This document shows positions 9,916 through 21,167 of a stretch of 64,000 nucleotides of DNA, one piece after another. The DNA is from Psettodes erumei (Eukaryota > Chordata > Actinopteri > Pleuronectiformes > Psettodidae). The notes below the pieces were generated by a model, which was not told the origin of the DNA, searched no databases, and saw nothing but the letters and a program-made list of their open reading frames with translations. Position 1 is the first letter of the stretch. Every line of letters starts with the position of its first letter. The translations under genes and the position numbers were made by a program. Where the stretch lies: the NCBI GenBank assembly GCA_016785225.1, contig JAFBJZ010000738.1, positions 434,001-498,000 on the forward strand, read 5' to 3'.

Positions 9916-12900
9916 TTTATTCTTTAGGAAGAGTTTGGTTTGGAATTACAAAATGCACTGGTAGAAATAGCGGTGAGACAGGTTGAGAGTGCGACAGGTA
10001 AGAGGTGTGAGAGAGATAGAGTTAGAGAGAGAGAGAGAGAGAAAGAGAGGGGGAGAGAGAGAGGGAGTGAGTGAGAGATCAAAGGTTCCACCGCCAGTTT
10101 TAATGAGTACATCATCAGATTTGGCTTTCTCCTACACCCCCTGACCCCCACAAAAAAGTAGAAGGGAGAATACACCATTTTCTGAACTGCACTTTCTTTT
10201 CTTTGTATACATATATATATTTTTTTTTCATTAAAAACAGTTCTTTTTTTGTGGTGTCCTGAACATGGTTGTGTTGTGCCTCAAACCCATGTTAACAGAA
10301 GAAAACAAACAAGACTCTGACTCTCACCAAAGTCTCTTGTGTTTTTTTATTCTTTAGACTTTTTTTTTTGTAATTTTTAACCTTTTTTGTTCTCAAAAAT
10401 AGAAGGAAAAAAGGAAACGTTGCTTTTTAAAAACATCTATCTATATATCTTTTTTTTTTATTCCTCTGAATTCATTTATCTGCTTTTTCTTTTATGTCCT
10501 GAAGATGACTGTTAACCCACGGTGTGGCATGCACATAGCACATGCATTTTTGGAACTAGATATTTTTTCCTTTTTTTAATCTTTTGTACTTAAAAACATT
10601 TTTTCTTTTTTTCTCAGTAGCGGCTTTACATTGCTTTTTGAAGACTTTGTGTGGTTAATCAGCGTGTTAGTGGATTTCACTGCAGCATAGACACAAAAAT
10701 GGATGGTGAATGTTTGGGGCTTTACATGTTTCATTCAGGGGGGTTTCTGACGTTACACACGCAGGCACACACACAGACACACACACATCCAACCACAAAC
10801 ACACAGGAGTCCGGGATCATTACAATGATTTGCCTGAAATGCTGTAAGGTTTCAGAAGGATTTCCGGAGATGAGGAACAGAAGGTAAAACAAGCACAAAA
10901 ACAAAACACCAAAACTTATCAGAACCACACTCTCCCATGTACACACACGCGCACGCAAACCCCTAACCAAGAGCTACATACCTAGTGTGCTTTCTGATTT
11001 TAAGTGTAGAGATGTGAAAAATTGCTCGTCCGTGACATTCCACTGAGGTTGGAAAGACACTAATAGGCAGTACTTTTTTTCTTTTCTATTTTGTCGGTGC
11101 ATTCTCTGGTCAACATGTAATAGGCCTCCAGGTAAAACTCTGGTAAAATAAACAAATCACTAAAACTAAACAATGATGTCGGGGCTGACAGTGGTGTGTG
11201 TTAGTGACAAGTGTTAGTTTGAGGCACACAGAGAAACACGCAGATAGAAATAAAAATAAAACAGTGATATACATATAACGTAGATTTTTTTTCCCAGGAC
11301 CGTGACGAGGCCCAGACTTTTTCCCAACCCCCCCAACTCAGTCACCTGTGTTTACACGTGGCAAACACACAGATGAGGTGGCCCACTGGTGAGAGAATGA
11401 GCTTAACTTAACTAAAGAGGTGAAGTAAAGGGAGCGGTACACCGTTTTGCCCTACAGTGCCACCTGAAGGTCACGAGTGGCAGTAGTGGAGCTGTGTCTC
11501 AGCATCTGCAGGAGAGTAGACGCTCCTGATTTAATGCAGCAACCTGTACAGAACCACTGTTTTGGAAAATTTTCTATATGGGGTTCAAAATCAAATTCAT
11601 CCACTGTTGAAATCTGATGTATTCCCACTGACTGCTTGGCCCCCCCTGCAAACTCATTCTCCCACAATGCAAGCTGGGGTTGGAGCTCCACCTCGGGGTT
11701 GGAAAAAAGATTTGTTGAGCTCAAAATTAAACAGAAGTACAGAAAAAGAAACATTAGACCAAACATGGAGAATCTGCCTCATTTTCACGATCATCATGAT
11801 CACTGTTAAGTTATTATAATATCTGTTTATCCATTATTACAGTCAGTAACAAAGAAAACAAAGATGAAGAGTTTCTCTCCTTCCTCTACCTTTCTATTGG
11901 TCTCTTTCTCTGATGTCTCTATTTTAACCCAAAACCCTGGAAGACTTTGAGATGTTACTAATTTGTTAAACTTGTTCACCAATATGCCCCCCCCCATCCG
12001 ACACACACACACTTTACCCTGCTTCCCAGTATATCATTTTAGGATTTATCACCTTAGTTACAAAAGGTTACTTCCACAAAAATATGTGCAATTCCAGCTG
12101 TATCAGTGGCAAGCATTTGGCACAGAACATATAGACAAGCAAGCAAAAAGTAATCATTTTGTTCCATCTAGATATCCATACAGTAACTATCCAAGCTCCC
12201 CATATCTGTCTGTCACTTGATTTTTGTGTAAATGGAGGTACAGAGAGAGGAATGCGATACAGAGGAGAGAGAGAAACAGAAAGGCATTTTTACTCAAAAG
12301 AAAAGAGAGAAACTCCACAGACCACAACAGAAAGGACTCAGGAAAATCCCCCCCTCCCCACATACAGTAGATTCTCATTGTTGCTATTAATATTATTTTT
12401 TTTGTATCATTCATGCAGGATTCCACAGGGTGTACAACTCCGCAAGTCTAAAAAACGAAGCTGTGTGGGGTGCAACAGATGATTCAAGCTTCAATGTTTT
12501 GAAGAAGTAGAGGAGAAGGAGGAAGAAGAAGCAGCTGCAGGAATAGAAGAAATACTGCAGAAAACAGTTAGTGGTTTTTTGTTTTTCTGAAACCCATCTC
12601 CACATTTTTGTTTTTCTTCTCTCAAAGATCATAGATTGAGGTCGGTTAAAGTGTTTCTGGGAGGAGGGTGTTCTCCAGGGACAAGGGGTAAACATTCCCC
12701 AAAACACTCCATCCTGTCCTCTAGATTTTGACTGAGGGACTTGTCAACCCCGTGCAACATTCCCCAACTCTCCCACCCACTTGGCCTTCTCACCTCATAC
12801 AGGTGGAGGGCTCATTGTCAGTTTTGTTTTTTTGTTATTTAAAAACATAGATGATAAAACTCATCAATATTCAACTGGTGGCTGGGAGGGTTGGATTCGA

Positions 12901-13447
12901 TTCTTTCTGCGGCTAACTCAACTTAGGTTAGCTTTGAGAAGAAAAAAAAGTGGTCAATCTTTTGTCTCTGACTGTAAAGTGTCTTTTGTCGAGTCGCAAC
13001 TCTTGACATCTTGTAAGCGGCCGTAGCTCGTTGCCAGAGGCATAATTTAAGACACACAAAGACTAGTGTCAATCATCCCTCCTGCTTGCATCCTTAAAAA
13101 CTGCAGTTTGAGGCTGGTCTTATTTGGCATCAAGAGCTGAATGCAACAACAATGCAGGCAGAACGTGGAGGTGGATTTTGACCTCCTCTCACGCCATCTG
13201 TTTCTCCAGATCCTGGCTTAGCATTCTTGTTCCATCCCTTCGTCCTGACACCCATCCCCTCATCTAGTCCACCGTCCCTGGGACACGTCGAGCAGTGGAG
13301 GAGAGGAAAGATTGAACAGACAAGAAAGAAAAAGTCGTGGTTTCCCTTGGCAGTCAGTGTTCTGGTTCCAGAGCTTCCTATCTTCATCTTTCGGTCCATT
13401 TATTAGTTTTTCCCCCCATCCTTACGCCCCTCCCCTATCCCCAGAGG
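9916..13447 (-). other. cacna1a: Candidate cacna1a 3' UTR
   Basis: Sequence downstream of the channel stop codon, with no further reading frame of interest. On the minus strand AATAAA occurs just after the stop (13404-13399) and again at 10462-10457, 10351-10346 and 9921-9916. The most distal would give a 3.5-kb UTR; the proximal one a UTR of about 60 bases. Long T runs on the plus strand (A runs in the transcript) fill 10200-10620. Which signal is used cannot be decided from sequence. Confidence 0.35.
10024..10078. repeat. (GA)n-rich tract
   Basis: Interrupted GA dinucleotide repeat inside the candidate 3' UTR; it reads (TC)n in the channel transcript. Confidence 0.85.
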
Positions 13448-14275
13448 CTAGCACCAGTCGTCGTCCTCCGTCTCGCTGTAGGGTTCGTGCAGGCCCTTGC
13501 GGGGCCCCCTGGGATGCCCAACTGGAGGGGGGACCTTGTGAGGCCCAGTATGTGGGGGTCCATGGAGATGTGTGGAAGGTGATGAGGACCGGTAGCCATT
13601 GGGTAGGCGGCGCTGGGCAGCAGGCTGCACTTGGCCCTGTACAGGCCCAGTCAGGGCAGTGGTGGGAGGGGGCGCATGGCAGGCAGTCCTCGGTGAGGTG
13701 CGACTAGGCTGTGGGTGGGGTGGGGGATGAGGGTGGGGGTTGTTTATGGGGTGTGGCTGGGGTGGAGGGAGGGGATGGGGGTTATGGGGTTGTGGCTGCG
13801 GGGGAGGCGGCAGTGGGTGGTTGGCCAGGGCATGTGGGTGGGGGTTGCCACCCTGTATGGGGCTCTGCTCATAGGCAGGTGGTTCATGGTGGGGCTCATA
13901 GTCCTGGTAGTCCTGGTAGTCCTGGTTGTAGAAACAGCCATCCCCTTCCATGGAGCCACCTCCTCCACCCGTGTCTCCCCAACGAGGCGGGGGATGATGA
14001 CCCTGGCGGGCAGTGCCATGGTGGGCCACTGGGAGGCCAGCGTGGGGAGGGCCCTGGCCTTGGGGAGGCTCAGGGGAAAAACGGCGAGGGACTGGGGCTG
14101 GGGGTCTGCCCTGGGACCCCCCAGGCGGTGTGGACATGGCCTTACGGACCACAGGGGAGTAGGTGACATGGGGCCGGGGTGTTGCAGGGGTCTGAGGCAA
14201 CTGTCGACGGCCTCGACGCGGGGTACTGGTCCCCGAAGTTGAGGGGACAGGACTTCCACTGACAGAACTACTGCC
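13448..14275 (-). CDS. cacna1a: cacna1a exon 47, coding part (long C-terminus)
   Basis: 828 coding nt including TAG (13450-13448). With the upstream acceptor (GTGTAG before GGCAG) it reads GSSSVSGSPVPSTSGTSTPR, RGRRQLPQTPATPRPHVTYS, a Pro/Gln/His-rich region, a tandem QDY repeat and RKGLHEPYSETEDDDWC. RQLPQTP (14206-14186) fits the RxLPxxP motif bound by RIM-binding protein SH3 domains; DDWC is the PDZ-type end known from Cav2.1. There is no polyglutamine tract, unlike human exon 47. With the acceptor 5 nt further in, the exon starts at TAG and translation stops at once. Confidence 0.93.
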   Translation of the reverse strand, partial: GSSSVSGSPVPSTSGTSTPRRGRRQLPQTPATPRPHVTYSPVVRKAMSTPPGGSQGRPPAPVPRRFSPEPPQGQGPPHAGLPVAHHGTARQGHHPPPRWGDTGGGGGSMEGDGCFYNQDYQDYQDYEPHHEPPAYEQSPIQGGNPHPHALANHPLPPPPQPQPHNPHPLPPPQPHPINNPHPHPPPHPQPSRTSPRTACHAPPPTTALTGPVQGQVQPAAQRRLPNGYRSSSPSTHLHGPPHTGPHKVPPPVGHPRGPRKGLHEPYSETEDDDWC

Positions 14276-17200
14276 CTACACAAAAAGTGAAATAAAGCAA
14301 ATAAAAAGAACGAACCACAAATTCAACGACAGAACATGTAGAATAAAGTAGAGGATGGGAAAGAGGGGAGTATGAAACAAATAGAGAGGGAAAGAAAGAA
14401 TGCAAAAGAGAGAGACGCAGAGAAAGCAACAGAGTCCAAGATAGAAAAGCGAGAATAGACAACAAGAACCACGGCAACAATAAGAATAAAAGCACCAGTC
14501 ATAATGTGAGTGGAGTGGAGAAGAGAGAGGTAGAAATGAAAGGCATCGAAACGTAACACAGCAGATGTGGGTAAAAAAGATGATATTCCAAACAGCACCA
14601 TACATGGAGAAGCAACATGTCACGCAGAGGAAAGAAAACAAAAGACGACAGGAGAAAAGAAGGGTAAAGGGTTGATTTCCGGAGCAACATATGTGGCACA
14701 AGGTAAATATGATGACTAGGCATACATAAAACGTGTTTGGTTTTAAATTATGAGCGAGCTGTGTGACATGTATGCAGTCTAAAAAGTTGTCGGTAATGTG
14801 TTTGGAAAAAGATGTCGTAAAAGGAAAGGTCGTGGGGGGGGGCATGAGAGGACGCTCGTGGTCCAAAAAAATGTATGCAGGGCAGATAGGGACAGCAGTC
14901 AGGTACTCAAATATACATATTTATGCATATTTGTCTGGGTTGACTTCATTTAACACACATTTACTTGTACTCACATGACTATGTCCACAATAATGCATAT
15001 GTTTGTGTGTATGTAGTCAGGACATGTAGGGCACATACCATCTTTTGCCATTTTGAACACAACGCTTGGTCTCTAATTTGAGGGTGGCAACAAATAGTAG
15101 AGTAGACCCCAAATAATGAGCTGTCTTTGTCCCTATATTCAATCAAATGCTAACATCTTTCCTGATCAGCGTCTATGAAAAAAAACACCTCTGAGCTCTG
15201 AGGTGCCTTTCATTACGGGACGAGGCTGCCAGGCCATTACTTGATGCGGATTGTGTCAGTTAACCACCATCAAACCAGAGTGAAATCATTCTGTATAACA
15301 CACTCAAACTAGACACGACACGCACACAGGTACCCGGACGCCCACCTGTCTGTGCGGCATGCACTCGCGCCCCTCGCTGGGTGAGCGCGACCAGCGCCGG
15401 TCCCGTTCTCTCTCCCTCTCCCGCTCGTGCTCCCTGTCGCGGGAGTGCCTGTGGCCGTACTCGCCCCCTCGCTCGGCTACATAGCGCTCCTTGTCCACAG
15501 AGCCGTGGTGGTGGTGGTGATGGTGGTGGTGTTTGCGGTCTTTAGACCGGCCGCGATCTCTGTCGCGATCCTTGTCTTTGGACGTGAGGTCGCCTGACTG
15601 GGTGGTCGTGCTCAGGTCTGTACCCAGGCCTGGAGTTATTAGTGGGGTTAAGTGTGGTGCAAACACTCAAGATTGCTATGATATTAGATAACAATACGAC
15701 AACATATAAAAGTAAAGTTTTAAAGGTAAAGACCCCTTTCATACGGACTTAACTTACTTCAGCAAATACATTTTAAAGGCAAGGCTACTATTTGTTCTTG
15801 TTATAAATGCAGCTTCCACACCTGTGTTAATACTGCATCAGTCAACCCTTTTCATCTTTCCCACCTGTGTCGGCCTCCGTGTAACGACAGAGGGACCTCT
15901 CAGACGCCCGATGGCCGCGGTCTTTTCGTCTGTGTCCGTGTCTGGAAGTTCTCCCCTCCTCAGGTATTACACGCGCCATGTTGTAGTCGTCCACCCCTCC
16001 TTTGTCCCTGTGGCCACGTCCAGACCTGCTGTGGCCCAGCGATGAGGCCGAGCGTTTCATGGGACTGCTGTCATTGATGGTCTGGGGGAGAAAGAGAGAG
16101 AGAGAGACCACCAAGGGAAAGACGGAGAGAGGGAGAAAGGAAGAGAGGCAAGGAGAGCCGTTACCTTGGATTGTCAAATTGGTGTTTTCTGTGAGCCATG
16201 GGGTTAGAGTCACTATTTATGTGTGTCTATGTGCACGGGTGTATGAATGGGGTCTGTTTCTTGAACTGTATGCAAGCTCCCCACATCCCATCTCAAATCA
16301 TACACTCCCACATTAGTAATAATGTTCCAATCATGCCATTTGAAAAACATAGAGATTGAGTAGAGTTTATATAGGGCAGGGGTCGGCAAAAAGCAGCCCA
16401 TGGGCAGAATTTAGCCCTCCACCATAATTATTTGGCCCCTACGGGAAAAGGATTTTCCAGCACTCTTCATAAATCCATAGCAGATAGACCAATTCATACT
16501 CAAAACAATCCTTATTTTACACCAGACTGCTGAACAGCTGTAAAACTGTGCTAACCCCCCCTCCCCAAACAGTGGTAAGAAAAAGTGTCTCAGGGCTTAA
16601 ACTACAGTAATTGCCAACCCCTGATATTGCGGAACAAAACGGTATACAAGAAAAGAAGAAGTCAAATAAAAGAGATGAGGGCAAACGGCCATGCCTTCCA
16701 TGCTTCTGTAACTTGCTTTGGAAAAAGAAAAGAAGGGGTAGAAGGGTCAGTATGACTTGCAACACTCCTCGATCCTCACCACCCATTAACCCCCTGAACA
16801 TTGCACATTCCAGGCTGCACAAAACCCCTATTTTCTGCTCTGTCTCAGCGTGCTTTCGTCCGGCCATGCACGATCATAGGGGTTGTCCTGAGTCCTTGAA
16901 CCGCTCGAGAACTTCCTTATGAGGCGGTGAGGCCTCACGCTCTGAGGCAGGACAGCAGGACAGAGCCTATGGTGCTACACGTAGCTGACGTGGGCATGTA
17001 AATCATATCAGGCTACTTCAGTGCTTGCCAAGTTTTTTATTGTGTAACGGCCATATTCACTGACAGATGACAGGTTGGCACGTGTATTTAAACCACCAGA
17101 ATATCTGGCCTCATAGGAGTAGCACTGACAATCCCAACACACACGCACACACACACGCACATACAAAATCTTACACGTATTTCAACACATTGCTTGCATG

Positions 17201-20200
17201 CAGGTGGGCAGGTGTAAATGGAGACTCAGACACTGACGAGGGAACATTGACAACATCATTGCAAGCACACAAGCATGAAGAAGTAGAGCGACAAAGCACT
17301 AGCAGCAGCAGCTGAAACAGAGAGGGACAAAGAGAGAGAAAGAGAGAGAGGGGCCACAAGACAGTGGCAGTGACCGTTGATGATGAGAAGGGACATGCAG
17401 AGTCCTGCCCAGTTCCAAAACCACTAAGCAAGGGGATGAGATAAGTAGCTAAGGATGCTCGGGTCAATTTGGAAGCTGGGCTGGCGTCAGATTCGCTCAT
17501 GCTGAAAAAAAGTTATACTTGAAAATTCTACAGAGCCCCCACTGCTTGAGAAATGATAGAGACAAAGATGAAGACATGACAAATGAGGAAAACAAGGAGT
17601 TTCAAAAGTGTGAGGGTGAGAGGGAGAGAGAAAAGCAAAAGAGAAAGAGAGAGAGAGAGAGAGAGAGACGAGACAGGGAAGACAGGGTACATACACTGAG
17701 GTTACTGCCACGTTGTTTCCCTCTCCTCCGCTGCTGCATATGAGCACAGAGAAGACATACACACACACGCACACACACACGCACAGAGCCACAAACACAC
17801 CAAAGGTGTGGGCACACATACAGAACCAGGAAGGGAGGAAGAGGGAAGGGAGAGGGAAAGAAGTAAGGTAGACAGGGATTGGTTGATACACGATGACAAA
17901 GAAAAGGGGTACAGAGAAGAACAAGTAAAAACCAAAAGAGTGTTAGTTGGAGAATCAACCCAAAAAGAGATGGGGTGCAACAGTGAACGGAGGGAAGAGA
18001 GACAGAAAGAGAGGGAGGGACAGAGGAAGAGAGACTGATTAGACACCGAAGCAGCAGTGAAGGTGGGGGAGAAAGACTTACCACGGACACTGCAGGTGGT
18101 TGGCGCCAAAACAGTTTTATATAGACAACATCACCATGAAAATGCTTGATCAACGGCACCACGGTCACAACAGCCATGAGGACAATCAGCAAAACACACG
18201 CACAAATGGATATGTGTGTTCACAGAGACCAGTGAGAGTGCTGAAAATTGTGGCACTGACATGTACTGTACACAACTCTCACATACACACACACACACAC
18301 ACACACATTTGTAACACACAATGTCAAGTTGGTTCCAGTCCTGTTGTTTTTTTTAAAAAGCCCCCCAAAATTAAAAAAAAGAAAGAAAAAAGTTCAGCAC
18401 AGGCAAAACCTTTGACAGGAAGGAAGAAAGAGTTTAGTACAAAAGCAACAACAACAAAAGATAAATAAATTAGGATTTTGACAAAAAAGTGGACATGTTG
18501 GGGGCAGAGACGCGCAAAAACTGTGTCTATGTGTGTGCGCTCTCACGTGTGCATGTGGATCTGTCGTGTTTATATGACAACCAGAGTACTCACCCGGATA
18601 TGAAACGATATAAAATGGATGAGTGATAGATGGCAAATGAGACAACCACAGTTAAAAACCTCCATGCAGGTGGGAGGGTGAGAGGAGAAAGAAGAGGAGA
18701 AGAAGAAAAAAGGAACAGAAGGTCTGACTTTGCTTTGCTCTGGTCCTTCTGAATTCAACTTTGGAGGTTGGTATTTTACCAAAACATTTCAATGTGGTAA
18801 TACTATACTTGTTGTTTGGCTAAAATGTAACCACATGTAAATTTTAACCTTGTACCAAACCACTGATAGCAAGCATTTACCGTAACTTAGCAGAAATCCC
18901 TTTTAACCCCGGTGCTAAACTTTCTCCAACACGGATTCAAGAAACCCGCAGAGTCTAAAAGCAACAAGTCAGACCCTGGCGGATTTGATCTTTTCAAACA
19001 AAAGGAGATGAGGAACATACATAATGGAGGAAATAGAGCAAGAGTGGAAAAGTGAGAATGCTGCTCACTTGGTTGTCGCCTGGGAGGCGGGGCATGGAAG
19101 CGGCCCTGCCATGGCCTTCCATTGGTGGAAAGTGCTCAGTATCCGAGTAACCATCCTGCCCCATCTCTCTCATCTCTACCGTCTGCAAACAGAGCAGGAG
19201 AGCAGGAGATGGTGTGACTGGCTGCCATGAAAACCGATAGGGAGTAGGGACAGGTGGGAAAGTTTGTCATCCAAAGAAAGCAGAGAACTGAGGGTCTCAG
19301 AGAGGTAAAAGTAGTCAGCGGGAGAATTTAGTGAGTGTGTGTTTGGCGAGAGACTTTCTTTCTTCCCTGTTTTAGTTTTAACTTGTGGGATGAAGGGGGG
19401 AAATAAACAGGAAATCAAGTGTTTTGGTCTTATGCTGCTGTCAAAAAGTGAGCTGCAAGCAAATTCTGGCATACTCACTGGAAGGTGAAGATTCCTTGTT
19501 TAATGGCACATATGCCAGATGGAGGAGCTTGCGAGTCACAGCAGGAATGGATTTGAGAGGAAAATCATATGCAGCCCAAACACAACTGATCAGATGACAA
19601 TGTTGACCAGGGGGCGGGCACTGATAACTTGTAGCTGTTAAATGAGGTTATGCAAAAAGAGATGTGGTGCCAGCTATTTCATAGGGTAAATGATTTTTTA
19701 CAAGGCCAGATAAAATATGACATAAAATAAAACAATAGTCTCTAAAGGCCCAACCACTGCATATTCTTGATGCTCATTGACTCAGGCTCTCATCTCATTA
19801 CATACAGTACCTTGTATTGTATGGGTTCTGTTTTTTGTTTTGTTTTTACACTGTTATTCTATCACATAATAGTCTGTTGTTAAATGGTTTGATTTACTTT
19901 GCATCTAGCTAACTGCGGGTTATAATTCTGCTTTGCATGAAGCTGACACCCACTCTCTTCTATCCAACTTTAAACGTCTCCAGACCTCTGTTGATTGACA
20001 TGGAGAAGTGACGATGTCACAGGGCAGACTGAGCCCCTTTTGGAGGTCAACAAGCAGAGAGGTTTAACAGCATGAAGACGAAGACGACTTGGAGGACAGA
20101 GGCAAGATTGACTGAATGAAATGTGGAAACATTACAGGTGAAGGAAAATTTCAGCACGATAGAAAACTGGGTAAAAAGACGGGTTGGAGCCAGTCAATGA

Positions 20201-21132
20201 AAAAAAATAGTGCCGTATCACTGGCAACTTAAGAATCGAGGTAAGACAGACTGCAAGAAATGAGAATGACCCACTGAGAGGAAATTATAAAAGCAACAAG
20301 GCAGCAAAGATGGGACAGTATGAGCTCTGACCTTCTCTATTTTGTGCTAAGGCGATATACACAGAGGACAGAGAGCCATCTCACTCACTTGATTTCCTCT
20401 ATGTTAATCATGTGATGAAGAGTTGGGCAGTTCACATAGAGTATGAATAGGCCTTTAACAAAGATGTATTTACTGTGGAGGGCTTTCAGACTGTAGCTGT
20501 ACATGCAGTATTTAGGAAGACAGTTCACAACTACTGATGAGGATACCCAAAGCCAAAGCATAAAATAATACTGATAGTATTGACTTGACTGGAAGGGACT
20601 GTAAAACAAGAAACAAGAATCCTATCAATGCCCTCACACTCAACAATAGGCTGATGTAGTTCTACTTTATTATCAGTTAAAATAATGGGGACTTGACTTG
20701 ATGTCCCTGTGGCTTTGTCTAATCCATGTAACACACAGGGTTTCTTGGCCGTCCACAGAGACAGAGCTGCAATCTTTACAATCATGTATTCTACCTTTAA
20801 AGTGTCCTCAGCAGTTCTCTGGGTTCAGTTCATTTGGTAGCAATGACATGAAAGTCAAAACAAATGTTGAATGGATCAAGTGTTTGTACTTGTTCACGCA
20901 AACTTCGAATGCGACAAGGGTGTATTTCATTTGCATGTGTGTTTTTTGTGATATTGTGTGTCTGGTCCTGTGTGTGTGTGTATGATCTTTCTACCTGAGA
21001 GTTGGTCATGCTTCCCAGGCCATCCTCAGGGTGTCCCTCAGGGCTCCAGCTGCCAACTTTCTGGGACATTTCCTGAGCACGAGCCGTCACCCACGAATGG
21101 CTTTCCGGGACTCCCCCCTCCACTGGCCTATG

Positions 21133-21167
<35 letters not shown>

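Noticed and set aside
13711..14242. Long plus-strand open frames opposite exon 47 (up to 175 codons)
   Set aside because: They are antisense shadows of a GC-rich coding exon; the minus-strand frame carries the conserved RQLPQTP and DDWC motifs.
14276..14866. 196-codon minus-strand frame next to exon 47
   Set aside because: Phe/Leu/Ser/Cys-rich translation of the pyrimidine tract before the exon 47 acceptor; no conserved motif.
17602..18192. 196-codon minus-strand frame
   Set aside because: Only its short end at 17695-17730 is a real exon; the rest is a pyrimidine-rich intron read as Ser/Leu/Pro/Phe.
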